DNA of 64,000 bases from Dyella acidisoli (GTDB taxonomy: Bacteria; Pseudomonadota; Gammaproteobacteria; Xanthomonadales; Rhodanobacteraceae), in assembly GCF_030160295.1 (NCBI RefSeq), contig NZ_BSOB01000017.1, forward strand, positions 62,001-126,000, given 5' to 3'. The notes beneath the pieces were generated by a model. The model worked only from the letters and a program-made list of their open reading frames with translations. It was not told the origin of the DNA and made no database searches. Positions within the stretch are counted from its first letter, which is position 1, and each line of letters opens with the position of its first letter. Below are positions 20,533 to 29,176 of this stretch, in pieces. A program made the position numbers and the translations under genes.

Positions 20533-21519
20533 TCATGCGGCGACGCGTAGGTGGTTATGTAGTACTTCGAAGTAGGAGGCGGTCAGATTTAGTTGGTCTT
20601 GAGCACTTTCTGCGCGGTTCACTACATCTCGAAAAGCTCCATTTTCCGGCCGATCTTTGGCGTACCAGCCCAAATGCTTGCGCGCAATGCGTACGCCCGC
20701 GTGCTCGCCATAAAATCCATACAGGTGTTCGAGGTGGCCGAGCAGGATGGTTGAGACCTCGAACAGCGATGGCTCGGGAAGCAACTCGCCGGTAGCGAGA
20801 TAGTGTGCGATTTCGCGGAAGATCCAGGGGCGGCCTTGCGCGCCGCGGCCGATCATCACTGCGTCGGCATGGGTGACGTCGAGTACGTGCTTGGCTTGCT
20901 GTGGCGTAGTGATGTCGCCATTGGCAAGCACCGGAATGCGTACGGCGGCTTTCACTGCAGCGATGGTGTCGTATTCGGCTTCGCCTTCGTATTTGTCGGC
21001 GCGGGTGCGACCGTGCACGGCGAGTGCGGCAATGCCGTTGTCTTCGGCAATGCGCGCTATGGTGAGTGCGTTCTTGTGCTGGCGATCCCAGCCGGTGCGG
21101 ATTTTCAGTGTGACCGGTACTTCCACCGCATCCACTACTGTTTTCACGATGCGCGCCACCAATGGTTCATCCTGCAGCAGTGCGGAGCCGGACCACACGT
21201 TGCAGACTTTCTTGGCAGGGCAGCCCATGTTGATGTCGATCAACTGCGCGCCATGGGCAACATTGAAGCGCGCGGCTTCGGCGAGCATGGCGGGGTCGTA
21301 GCCGGCGATCTGAACGCTGACGGGTTCCGGCTCGCCTTCGTGATCCATGCGTTTGAGCGACTTGCGGGTTTGCCACAAGCGGGGATCAGCGGTGGTCATC
21401 TCCGATACGGCAAGGCCCGCACCCAGCCGTTTGCACAGCAGGCGGAAGGGTTTGTCAGTGACGCCGGCCATGGGGGCGAGCACGACGGGCGGATCGATGC
21501 GGTAGGGGCCGATTTGCAT
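20533..21519 (-). CDS. dusB: tRNA-dihydrouridine synthase B
   Basis: A 328-residue FMN enzyme that reduces uridine to dihydrouridine in the tRNA D-loop. Features: APMAGVTDKPFR at the FMN-binding start, INMGCPAKKV with the catalytic Cys, KIRTGWD, AVHGRTR, NGDI and IGRGAQGRPWIF. Length and sequence fit the DusB subfamily. In enteric bacteria dusB is followed by fis; here the next gene on this strand is the transglycosylase and no fis-like frame follows. Confidence 0.93.
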   Translation of the reverse strand: MQIGPYRIDPPVVLAPMAGVTDKPFRLLCKRLGAGLAVSEMTTADPRLWQTRKSLKRMDHEGEPEPVSVQIAGYDPAMLAEAARFNVAHGAQLIDINMGCPAKKVCNVWSGSALLQDEPLVARIVKTVVDAVEVPVTLKIRTGWDRQHKNALTIARIAEDNGIAALAVHGRTRADKYEGEAEYDTIAAVKAAVRIPVLANGDITTPQQAKHVLDVTHADAVMIGRGAQGRPWIFREIAHYLATGELLPEPSLFEVSTILLGHLEHLYGFYGEHAGVRIARKHLGWYAKDRPENGAFRDVVNRAESAQDQLNLTASYFEVLHNHLRVAA

Positions 21520-21623
21520 CGACTTATTGTAGCGCCACGCTGTCCCGGGGCCGGATTCGGAAGAGATTGGGAGGGAGTGGGCGCTTGTGGGTGGGCTTGA
21601 AGTAAGTGCTCACCCCACCCCAA

Positions 21624-21647
21624 CCCTCCCCTGCAAGCAGGGGAGGG
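21624..21647 (-). terminator. Perfect 11-bp GC-rich hairpin after the MFS gene
   Basis: CCCTCCCCTGC pairs with GCAGGGGAGGG around a two-base centre. It lies just past the stop of the minus-strand MFS gene and upstream of dusB. There is no T-run, so it may be a dispersed palindrome or a transcript-end stabiliser instead of a classical terminator. Confidence 0.5.
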
Positions 21648-21661
21648 GGCAAATTCGTGAA

Positions 21662-22921
21662 TCAGTGCGCAGGGGCGCCCTGCAGAGCTTCCGGCACATG
21701 CTTGTGTTTGAACAGAAACACGAACACCACGGCCACCACCAGCGAATACGCCGCGAATGTGAGCCAGATGCTGTGCCAGTCCAGTGAGTGATCCGGGCGG
21801 GTGAAGTAGGCATCGATTACCAGGCCGCTGATCGAGCTACCGAGCACCGCACCGACGCCATTGGTCATCAGCATGAACAGGCCTTGCGCACTGGCGCGGA
21901 TGGCCGGGTCGCTCTGGCCTTCCACGAACAGCGAGCCGGAGATGTTGAAGAAATCGAAGGCCATGCCGTAGACGATGCACGACAGCACGATCATCCACAG
22001 CCCATTGCCCGGATCACCGAACGCGAACAGGCCGAAGCGCAACGTCCATGCCAGCATGCTGATCAACATGACGGTCTTGATGCCGAAGCGTTTCAGAAAG
22101 AACGGAATCGCCAGGATGAACAGCGTTTCCGACACCTGCGAAATCGACATGATGATTGCGGGATACCGCACTGCGACCAGATCCTTGTAGGCCTCCACAT
22201 GCGCGAAGTCGTGCAAGAACGTATCGCCGTAGGCGTTGGTCAATTGCAGCGCGGCGCCGAGCAGCATGGCGAAGATGAAGAAGACCGCCATTTTGGCTTG
22301 CTTGAACAGTGCGAACGAGGTGAGGCCCAAGGCATCCAGCCAGGAGTGGTGGGCTTCGCCGCGCAGGCGCGGCGGGCAGGGCGGTAATGTGAAAGCATAG
22401 ACGCCTAGCAGCAGCGCAGCGCCTGCGGCGACATAGAACTGGCCGGTGGTGGTTTCCAGGTGCAGCAGGCTCACCATCCACATCGCCGCGATGAAACCCA
22501 CGGTGCCCCACACACGAATCGGCGGATAGACGCGCACTACGTCTGCGCCGTCCCGCTTCAACGCGTTGTAGGCCACCGTGATCGCCAGCGAAATGGTGGG
22601 CATGTAGCACATCATGTTCAGCAGCATCACCCAGAACAGCGTACTGGGCTTGTCGATGGTTGGCACGATGCACAGCACCGCCGCGCCAAGGATGTGCAGG
22701 CAACCGTATAAGCGCTCCGCGCGTATCCATTTGTCTGCGACTACGCCGAGAATCGATGGCATGAACAGCGAAGCGAGGCCCATGGTCGAGAAGATCGCGC
22801 CAAACTGGGCGCCAGACCAATGCCGGTTCTGGAACCAGTAGGCGCCGATGGTGATCAGCCACGCACCCCAAACGAAGTACTGCAGGAAATTCATCGCGAT
22901 GAGTCGCAACTTCAGGCTCAT
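21662..22921 (-). CDS. MFS transporter, nucleoside:H+ symporter (NupG-like)
   Basis: A 419-residue membrane protein with about twelve hydrophobic segments. The start MSLKLRLIAMNFLQYFVWGAW is typical of the nucleoside:H+ symporter branch of the major facilitator superfamily, as are RVWGTVGFI and YGMAFDFFNISGSLFV. It likely imports nucleosides across the inner membrane. The ATG at 22921 is chosen because CAGGAAA precedes it; a longer form from 22996 would lack a ribosome site. It stands alone, with dusB downstream and a REPIN-like repeat upstream. Substrate is inferred from family only. Confidence 0.85.
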   Translation of the reverse strand: MSLKLRLIAMNFLQYFVWGAWLITIGAYWFQNRHWSGAQFGAIFSTMGLASLFMPSILGVVADKWIRAERLYGCLHILGAAVLCIVPTIDKPSTLFWVMLLNMMCYMPTISLAITVAYNALKRDGADVVRVYPPIRVWGTVGFIAAMWMVSLLHLETTTGQFYVAAGAALLLGVYAFTLPPCPPRLRGEAHHSWLDALGLTSFALFKQAKMAVFFIFAMLLGAALQLTNAYGDTFLHDFAHVEAYKDLVAVRYPAIIMSISQVSETLFILAIPFFLKRFGIKTVMLISMLAWTLRFGLFAFGDPGNGLWMIVLSCIVYGMAFDFFNISGSLFVEGQSDPAIRASAQGLFMLMTNGVGAVLGSSISGLVIDAYFTRPDHSLDWHSIWLTFAAYSLVVAVVFVFLFKHKHVPEALQGAPAH

Positions 22922-23002
22922 GGGTTGGTTTCCTGCATGTGTTCGTTCCCCTGGGTGATGCGTATAGGTTTGTGCTGTTTCGGGAATGCCGGTCATTGCC
23001 TA

Positions 23003-23120
23003 TCGTCATTCCGGCGAAGGCCGGAATCCAGTTGAGTGCATCGTGCGAAGCGCATCGACATATTTCGAGTGCTTCGCAGGACGTGTTTAAACTGGATTCC
23101 GGCCTTCGCCGGAATGACGA
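23003..23120. repeat. REPIN-like element: two inverted REP sequences
   Basis: Two arms of 31 bases, 23003-23033 and 23090-23120, are perfect reverse complements. Each arm is itself a hairpin (ATTCCGGC, GAAG loop, GCCGGAAT). The 56-base spacer contains a further 8-bp inverted pair (TGCGAAGC at 23044, GCTTCGCA at 23071). The core is a widespread proteobacterial REP type. The element lies in a 357-base gap between the divergent MFS and LysE-family genes; nothing else was recognised in that gap. Confidence 0.9.
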
Positions 23121-23278
23121 CTGGCAAGGGTAAACATCCCCTACAAAAAGCCGGGCGAGCCCGTACATGATGCTCCGGCAGCGTAGAGGAACCCCGGCCC
23201 GGCCGGCAAGGCTCGCCGCGGCAGTGTGGGTGGCCCGCTCGTGCCGCTACACTGCGTAGAGTTTGCCGGAGCGACCCC

Positions 23279-23908
23279 ATGAGCCAGTTCATCACCATCG
23301 CGATCGTCCAGATCATCGCCCTGATGAGTCCCGGGCCGGATTTCTTCTTCGTCTCGCAGACGGCGGTGAGCCGGTCGCGGCACGAAGCCATGGCGGGCGT
23401 GGCGGGCATCACTCTTGGGGTGGCGATGTGGGCGGGACTGGCGCTGCTTGGTCTGCAATTGTTGTTGCACCGGCTGATCTGGCTGGAGCGCCTGATCGCG
23501 ATCTGCGGCGGCCTTTATCTATGCTGGATGGGTCTGAAGATGCTGCGCAGCGCGCTGACCAAGCCTGCGCAGAATCAAGCAGCGCAACCCGTGCAGGTGT
23601 TCGTTGGCGCTTGGCGCTCGCTGCGCAATGGCCTGCTCACCAATCTTGCCAATCCGAAAGTGGTGATTTATTTCGGCAGCATTTTTTCGGCGTTTGTTGG
23701 TACGGGTATCTCGCCGGCTGCGCGCTGGGGGTTGTGGGCGATGGTAGTGGTCGAGACGTTTCTGTGGTTCTCGTTCGTGGCCGGCTGCTTTGCCTTGCCG
23801 GTGATGCGCCGTGGCTATCTGCGCCTCAGCCGCTGGATTGATGGTTGCGCCGGTGCGGTGTTCATGCTGTTCGGGCTGCACCTGATCTTTTCCCGTCGAG
23901 CCACCTGA
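23279..23908 (+). CDS. LysE/RhtB-family amino-acid exporter
   Basis: A 209-residue inner-membrane protein with about six hydrophobic segments. The SPGPDFFFV motif after the first helix, AGITLGVA, and NLANPKVVIYF are characteristic of the LysE/RhtB translocator family, which exports amino acids such as lysine, homoserine or threonine. Length is normal. The gene is monocistronic and converges on the uracil-DNA glycosylase gene, with a shared hairpin between them. The substrate cannot be predicted. Confidence 0.88.
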   Translation: MSQFITIAIVQIIALMSPGPDFFFVSQTAVSRSRHEAMAGVAGITLGVAMWAGLALLGLQLLLHRLIWLERLIAICGGLYLCWMGLKMLRSALTKPAQNQAAQPVQVFVGAWRSLRNGLLTNLANPKVVIYFGSIFSAFVGTGISPAARWGLWAMVVVETFLWFSFVAGCFALPVMRRGYLRLSRWIDGCAGAVFMLFGLHLIFSRRAT

Positions 23909-23915
23909 GCTCGTG

Positions 23916-23937
23916 GGTTGGGGTTTGCACCCCAACC
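23916..23937. terminator. Bidirectional hairpin between convergent genes
   Basis: GGTTGGGGT and ACCCCAACC form a perfect 9-bp stem with a four-base loop, between the stop of the LysE-family gene and the stop of the convergent glycosylase gene. The same GTAGGTTGGGGT theme recurs at 33167 and 56572, so it may belong to a dispersed palindrome family recruited here as a terminator. Confidence 0.6.
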
Positions 23938-24527
23938 TACAGCACGCGCGCCACTTCGCTGCGTAACACCGGCAACAGCTCCACTTCAAACCACGGATTG
24001 CGCTTCAGCCACGCGCGATTGCGGGGACTTGGATGCGGCAGCGGCAATATTCCGCGAGCTAGGTGTTCGCGCCATGCCAGCATGGTGTCGGTGAGCGTGG
24101 CGCCTCGCTGTTCGCTCAGAACGCCGGCTTGCGCATACTGTCCGATCGCCAGCGTCAACTGCACACACTTCAGTAGGGGCATCAATCGCGGATGCCAAGT
24201 TGGTGCGCATTCGGGACGCGGTGGTAAATCGCCGTTACGGCCACTCCCAGGAAAGCAGAAGCCCATGGGCACAATCGCAATGCGCTGTGCGTCGTAAAAC
24301 AGATCGCGATCGACACCCAACCAATCACGCAACCGATCACCACTGACGTCATTGAACGGGATGCCGGTGGCGTGGACTTTACGCCCCGGTGCCTGGCTGA
24401 CGATCAGCAAGCGTGATGATGCGCTGGCTTGCAACACTGGACGCGGTCCATCCTTTAGCTGCGCGGCGCAGAGATGGCATGCTCGAATATCGACGAGAAG
24501 CGCATGGAGTGCATCGCTCTCTGTCAT
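23937..24527 (-). CDS. Uracil-DNA glycosylase family protein
   Basis: A 196-residue protein of the uracil-DNA glycosylase superfamily. IRACHLCAAQL at the N-terminus has two Cys in a position used for iron-sulfur binding in related groups. VSQAPGRKVHATGIPFND is the active-site loop (GxAPG-like) and HPSPRN the C-terminal DNA-intercalation motif. Members of this branch may remove uracil or act on other bases; some are uncharacterised, so the exact activity is open. Its ATG overlaps the stop of the upstream FAD oxidoreductase gene, making a two-gene operon. Confidence 0.8.
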   Translation of the reverse strand: MTESDALHALLVDIRACHLCAAQLKDGPRPVLQASASSRLLIVSQAPGRKVHATGIPFNDVSGDRLRDWLGVDRDLFYDAQRIAIVPMGFCFPGSGRNGDLPPRPECAPTWHPRLMPLLKCVQLTLAIGQYAQAGVLSEQRGATLTDTMLAWREHLARGILPLPHPSPRNRAWLKRNPWFEVELLPVLRSEVARVL

Positions 24528-25894
24528 GGCAGCAATTTGCCCGGATTCATGATTCCCTCCGGATCGAATGCAGCTTTCACACTGCGCATTAGACCCAGCG
24601 TGCCAGGTTCCAGTGCCAGTGGCATGAATTCACGTTTCACCAAGCCAATGCCGTGCTCACCGGAGAGCGTGCCCTGCAAAGCAATCACCAGCGCGAACAC
24701 TTCTGCGAGGCAGGCATGCGCGCGCTGACGTTCGGCATCGTCGCGCGGCAGCAGGTTTACATGCAGGTTGCCGTTGCCGGCGTGGCCGAAGGTGACGATC
24801 AACACATCGTGCTTGCGCGAAAGCTCGCGGATGCCATTCACCAGCTCAGGAAGTCGACTTACCGGCACGACGACATCTTCGTTGATCTTGTTCGGTGAAA
24901 TCGTGCGTTGCGCGGGCGACAGGGCTTTGCGTGCGGACCATAACGCCTGTGTTTCCTCGGCGGTCTGCGCGATACGCAGCTCTTCCAAGCCCTCGCCACG
25001 CGCTGCTTGCGATACGGCGGCGACCGCGGAAGGCAAGGTGTCCGGTTCGCCATCGACTTCGATCATCAGCATTGCGCCGGCCAACGGCACATCGTCGCCA
25101 CCATAATCGCGCGCGAGTTTCAGCGCCACATCATCGATGAATTCCAATGCGCATGGCGTGACCGGTTGCGCCATGATGCGCGCTACGGCATGCGCCGCGC
25201 TGTTTACGTCACGATAAGTGGCACGTAGTGTGCGCATGCCCGAAGGTTTCGGTGTCAGCTTGAGCGTGGCTTCGGTGATCAGCGCAAGCGTACCTTCCGA
25301 GCCGATCAGCAAGCGTGTGAGGTCGTAGCCCGTCGCACCTTTGCTTGTGTATGTGCCGCAACGAAAACTTTCACCCGTGCCGGCCACGGCGCGAAGGCCG
25401 AGTGTGTTTTCGCGCGGGCTGCCGTATTTCACTGTACGCGGCCCGGCCGAATTGCAGGCAAGATTGCCGCCGATGCTGCACCAAGGTGACGACGTGGGAT
25501 CGGGCGGCCAGAAGAAGCCATGCGGCTTCAGCGCATTTTGCAGGTCACCATTAAGCACACCAGGCTCTACGACAGCTAGGCGATTGTCCGGATCGATGCG
25601 CACGATGCGATTCATGCGTTCGAAGCTCACCACGACGCCGCCGTTTACCGGCACGGTGGCCCCAGTGGTGTTGGTGCCACGCCCCCGCGCCACGATGGGC
25701 ACGTGATGCTGCCGGCATGTGCGAACGAGCGCTTCTACTTGTGCATGTTCAGTCGGAAACACCACGGCATCAGGCAAGGCATTGCAACGCGAGTTGTCGT
25801 AGGCGTAGGCGAGTCGCTCGGCCTCACCCACCGACAGCGCGTGGGTGGCAAAGATGGCGCGAAGGGTGTCGAGCAGGGCAGCGGGAAGTGGCAT
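24524..25894 (-). CDS. FAD-binding oxidoreductase, GlcD / D-lactate dehydrogenase type
   Basis: A 456-residue flavoprotein. The FAD-binding (PP-loop) domain fills residues about 40-215: VARGRGTNTTGATVP, the GGNLACNSAGPRTVKYG segment, and LLIGSEGTLALITE. The C-terminal FAD-oxidase domain ends with the GDANLH-equivalent FGHAGNGNLHVNL and GTLSGEHGIG. These are typical of glycolate oxidase subunit GlcD and D-2-hydroxyacid dehydrogenases. It oxidises a D-2-hydroxyacid (D-lactate, glycolate or similar); the substrate is undecided. No GlcE/GlcF partners are nearby. It is followed by the overlapping glycosylase gene. Confidence 0.88.
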   Translation of the reverse strand: MPLPAALLDTLRAIFATHALSVGEAERLAYAYDNSRCNALPDAVVFPTEHAQVEALVRTCRQHHVPIVARGRGTNTTGATVPVNGGVVVSFERMNRIVRIDPDNRLAVVEPGVLNGDLQNALKPHGFFWPPDPTSSPWCSIGGNLACNSAGPRTVKYGSPRENTLGLRAVAGTGESFRCGTYTSKGATGYDLTRLLIGSEGTLALITEATLKLTPKPSGMRTLRATYRDVNSAAHAVARIMAQPVTPCALEFIDDVALKLARDYGGDDVPLAGAMLMIEVDGEPDTLPSAVAAVSQAARGEGLEELRIAQTAEETQALWSARKALSPAQRTISPNKINEDVVVPVSRLPELVNGIRELSRKHDVLIVTFGHAGNGNLHVNLLPRDDAERQRAHACLAEVFALVIALQGTLSGEHGIGLVKREFMPLALEPGTLGLMRSVKAAFDPEGIMNPGKLLP

Positions 25895-25960
25895 ATAACC
25901 AGTTTAACGCCGAAGCGTCGTAAAACCCGTGTATTGAGCGGCTCGCCAACGCGTTTGGGG

Positions 25961-26290
25961 TCAGTGCTTGAATGGCACCAAGTCGGGCGGCGTCTCGCCA
26001 GTCCAGGCGCCGCTTTTTCCTGCCATCGCGCAGATCGCTTGGTACTGGCTCAAGGCACGATAGTCGTCACCTGTCCACAACCGCCCGTACTCGTTTGGCG
26101 GATCGCAGGTGCCCGTGTAAGTCCACGCGGCACCACCTGTATATGGGGGCAGTGGCTTCCAGCATGGATCGGGAAGGTCTTGGCCTTGCGTGCAGAAAGC
26201 GAAGGGATCATTAGCTCTGAACTGCAAGGTTCCTTGCGCATTGATAGTAAGAGCGAGCAATGTTGCAGCTATGAAAATCGAGCTCCTCAT
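25961..26290 (-). CDS. Small secreted protein of unknown function
   Basis: A 109-residue protein from the ATG at 26290, which has AAGGAAG six bases before it. Residues 1-19 are a signal peptide (MRSSIFIAATLLALTINAQ). The mature part has four cysteines and many Trp/Pro/Tyr residues (CWKPLPPY, WTYTGTCDPPNEYGR), suggesting a small disulfide-bonded periplasmic or secreted fold. No family recognised. It is the last gene of the minus-strand block that contains the candidate effector, but the 180-base gap to the next gene upstream argues for only loose linkage. Confidence 0.6.
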   Translation of the reverse strand: MRSSIFIAATLLALTINAQGTLQFRANDPFAFCTQGQDLPDPCWKPLPPYTGGAAWTYTGTCDPPNEYGRLWTGDDYRALSQYQAICAMAGKSGAWTGETPPDLVPFKH

Positions 26291-26470
26291 TAGGGCTTCC
26301 TTAGCTTCCGTGCCGAAGTGGGATCTTGTCCTTTGCATGGGTATTCGTGAAGGTGGCGCTGCTTCGCTATCGAGCCACTCATAAAGCGAGCATGGTTTGG
26401 ATGCTCCATCATGAACATGTGGCGTGATGCATGTATAAGTCATCGCGTTGACGTCGATGGCTACGATGCG

Positions 26471-27610
26471 TCACGACTTGCATCGGACAAAGTCCTTTTC
26501 GAGGCTATTCCACGTTTCACGAGCATTGAAATCAGCCTTTAGCGCAGCGCCACGTGTCGACTCGTCGAGGAAGCCATTCATGCCATGCGCAATGAGATAG
26601 TCCGGGTAGTAACTGGGTGGTCCAAGTCGACGAATCTGCGCGCAAAAAGCATTCAATGGTGTTTCGTTGTCCGTAATGGCATGAAGTGCTTCATCAAATG
26701 TTTTACGCTGTGTTTCGCTCATGTATGAGGCCATGCGCAAGGCGACAATGGTTCTCATATCTCCCACGCTAGGATCGGCAACTCTGGCTATATCGAACTT
26801 GGTGTACGAATTGGCTGTTATATACAGGCGTGCTGCCTTGTCATAGTCGCCTTCATCAGCGCATTGCGCAAAGCTGGCTATCAAGTCGAAGGGTGTATAC
26901 GTATTTTTTACGTCCTGCATCGATAGGCAGGGGATTCCGTGGGCATTGGCATCTCCTATCGAAACTTTATGTTCGGCTACGCCGTCCTGTGCTGGAGCAT
27001 CGGCGTTACTGGATGAGGGGCTTGGCATGGAACATGGGCTTTCCTTTCGCCGTGTGTCGCAGACCAAGACTTTGGCTAAATACTTCATGCTCTCATTCAT
27101 TTGCTCATCAGTCGGTTCGTAGTGCGTCGCCAACTGCACCACATAAGCGGCGTCATTGCCCTGAATGAATTTGAAGAGTGTTATTTCCGGTGCCTGCCTT
27201 GGATTTTTGAACTTGCAGGAAGCAAGCCATAGATGAACGGGGTAGCCGTTCTCTTCGCCGTCAAGCTCCGTAAAAGATTCCGAATTGGAAACGTCGCAGG
27301 CTTGCTCGAAGCGATCGCCAGTTTGCTTCTTGTAATAGGGGTAGAAGGCAGGATCGTCGATGCCGTGAAAAATCTGAGTTGTGACCATTTGAGTCCAGTG
27401 GTCCACCGTCTCGCCCTTAGGAATCATCTCGGTCAAGGTGATGTGGTTGGGGGACTGCTGATTAGCGACCTCGAAATCCTTGGGCAAAACCTGAAGAATA
27501 TTTTCTCCCTCAAGCTGAGAATCGGCGGCGCCTGCAACGAATGTCGCCAGCATGGCACCGAAGATCAAGGAGAAGGTCGCATGAAGTGTTTTGCTGTAAT
27601 TCCGTTTCAT
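26471..27610 (-). CDS. Secreted hypothetical protein, possible immunity or accessory protein of the effector block
   Basis: A 379-residue protein with a signal peptide cleaved near VAGAADS. Two parts can be seen. Residues about 35-190 include an LTEMIPKGETVDHWTQMVTTQ segment, of a sort common in small secreted proteins of Xanthomonadales. Residues about 225-379 are a helical region rich in Tyr/Ala (DYDKAARLYITANSY), ending ARETWNSLEKDFVRC. It lies 66 bases downstream of the effector gene on the same strand. A periplasmic location directly after a lipase effector would suit an immunity protein, but no known immunity family was recognised, so this is inference. Confidence 0.6.
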   Translation of the reverse strand: MKRNYSKTLHATFSLIFGAMLATFVAGAADSQLEGENILQVLPKDFEVANQQSPNHITLTEMIPKGETVDHWTQMVTTQIFHGIDDPAFYPYYKKQTGDRFEQACDVSNSESFTELDGEENGYPVHLWLASCKFKNPRQAPEITLFKFIQGNDAAYVVQLATHYEPTDEQMNESMKYLAKVLVCDTRRKESPCSMPSPSSSNADAPAQDGVAEHKVSIGDANAHGIPCLSMQDVKNTYTPFDLIASFAQCADEGDYDKAARLYITANSYTKFDIARVADPSVGDMRTIVALRMASYMSETQRKTFDEALHAITDNETPLNAFCAQIRRLGPPSYYPDYLIAHGMNGFLDESTRGAALKADFNARETWNSLEKDFVRCKS

Positions 27611-27676
27611 ATTCTTTGTCCTATTAACCGTTCGATTTGTGGAGACAGCCTTTCTTGTTGCCGTGAGGGAGCGTTC

Positions 27677-29176
27677 CTACTGATGGATGTGCTTCGTATG
27701 TTCCTGAGTCTGCTCGTGTCGGCGTGCCGGCATATGCTCGCGTGCGCTTTCGTCAGTTCTTTGCTGCATAGCCCGCATACAGGCCTCACTGCTTAGCACC
27801 AATGGCGTATTCAGTGCGGTCGCGGTCTCTACACGAGCGATCCAAGGCTTTACGCCCCAAAGATCCTGTTCGCCTTCTTTACACACCGCAAATGCGTAGG
27901 TGGCGTCCTGGCTGAGCGCTACACGATCGATCTGAGAAAGACCATTTGCTGCTGCGGCCGCCGCCAGCGCGCCCGCAAAACGACCGTCGCGTTCGGATGG
28001 TGCTACGCCATGCTCGTTATTGAGTTGCTGTATGCCCTGCAGGCTTTGCTGAAACAGCGCGTGGCTAGGGTGACTGGGATCGTCCAGCAAGATGCGAGAA
28101 GTGGGAGTCGTAGATTTGGACTCAAGTCGACTGCCTGCATCACTAAGCGATTGGGAGAGGTACGCCATGCTGTCGTTCATGGCCTTTGTACTGCGTGCCA
28201 TCGCATCATGCGCGTTGTCGAACGCCTCACCCACGACGTGGGCTGTCTTGACGGTGGTGTCTCGTGCCGTCTCGAATGTCTCAAGCCAACGTGCCGCTGC
28301 AGCGACTGTCACGGCCTGGCTGGCTTCGTAAGCGAACTTTTGCACTTCCCACCGGGCCGATATCACTGTTCGTGCCGTTAGTACATCTTGTCGGAAGCGG
28401 TCGACCATGGCGTGATGGGCGCCATAGCGGGCGGTATTCTCGGCATCGAGAGCCGAGTGACCTTGTGCATCCGGTACGAAGTTGTCGATGCCATGCGCAC
28501 CTGGGTCGATCGCGTGAATCACATTGCGCCCAAGACCCGCCCCATCTTCGTGGTAATGTGCATGGGAAAGGCGATCGATATCCTGTGTGGTGGCATAGAC
28601 TCGTACTTCACCGAAGTGCGCGCTGGCGGCGCTCACTACGTCAGTGGCGCGTACGTGATTGATAACCTGCGATCCGCCTTCTGGAACGCCATGCATCAGG
28701 CCTGCAACCCCATACGCATTGAAGGTTTCACCATGCAGATGGAATTTGTATGCCGTAAGTTCGGCCAGTGTGCCGCCTAGGGAATGGCCGGTGACGGTGA
28801 TGTGTAGAGGGGCATGTGCTTTTTCGGCGGCTATCTTGGCTTTTGCTATCGCGCGCTCGGTAAATGCTTCAGCGGCAGGCGCTTGGGCATTGAGGCCGGT
28901 AACAACCATGCCGAAGTCGGTAAGGCCATCCTTGATCGGTTCGCGGCCGAACTCGGTGCCGCGATGGGCAATGATCACCTCACCAGTGAAGTGGCCGTTG
29001 ACGTCCAGCTTCTGGTAAGCCGTGCCTTGGTAGCCAGTGAACGGATCGCTATCAGTGTCGAGGATTTTGTACTTATATTTCCCGATGGAAACTATCCTGT
29101 CCTCGTCTTTTTCTTTTGTTCGGTCCTTGTAGGAGTCCTTTGACAGAGCTGCATAGTCATTAGAATCCAGGCTCAT
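27677..29176 (-). CDS. Lipase-fold protein with XVIPCD-like C-terminus, candidate X-T4SS antibacterial effector
   Basis: A 499-residue protein without signal peptide. Residues about 1-240 are an alpha/beta hydrolase of the class-3 lipase type: VIIAHRGTE (oxyanion region) and the nucleophile elbow VTGHSLGGT with S132. Residues 250-355 are a helical linker. Residues 361-470 match the XVIPCD signal of Xanthomonadales effectors: LDDPSHPSHALFQQSLQGI, then GLSQIDRVALS with AFAV, then ATALNTPLVLSS, followed by a Gln/His-rich tail. XVIPCD binds the VirD4 coupling protein and directs effectors into rival bacteria. A phospholipase role on target membranes is inferred. The start overlaps the stop of the lipoprotein gene upstream. 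Confidence 0.85.
   Translation of the reverse strand: MSLDSNDYAALSKDSYKDRTKEKDEDRIVSIGKYKYKILDTDSDPFTGYQGTAYQKLDVNGHFTGEVIIAHRGTEFGREPIKDGLTDFGMVVTGLNAQAPAAEAFTERAIAKAKIAAEKAHAPLHITVTGHSLGGTLAELTAYKFHLHGETFNAYGVAGLMHGVPEGGSQVINHVRATDVVSAASAHFGEVRVYATTQDIDRLSHAHYHEDGAGLGRNVIHAIDPGAHGIDNFVPDAQGHSALDAENTARYGAHHAMVDRFRQDVLTARTVISARWEVQKFAYEASQAVTVAAAARWLETFETARDTTVKTAHVVGEAFDNAHDAMARSTKAMNDSMAYLSQSLSDAGSRLESKSTTPTSRILLDDPSHPSHALFQQSLQGIQQLNNEHGVAPSERDGRFAGALAAAAAANGLSQIDRVALSQDATYAFAVCKEGEQDLWGVKPWIARVETATALNTPLVLSSEACMRAMQQRTDESAREHMPARRHEQTQEHTKHIHQ

Noticed and set aside
22014-23168. A 384-codon minus-strand frame overlapping the MFS gene
   Set aside because: It is the shifted-frame shadow of the transporter gene (Arg/His/Ala-rich) and runs into the REPIN element.
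24653-25706. Several plus-strand frames opposite the GlcD-type oxidoreductase gene
   Set aside because: Shadows of a gene with clear FAD-domain motifs.
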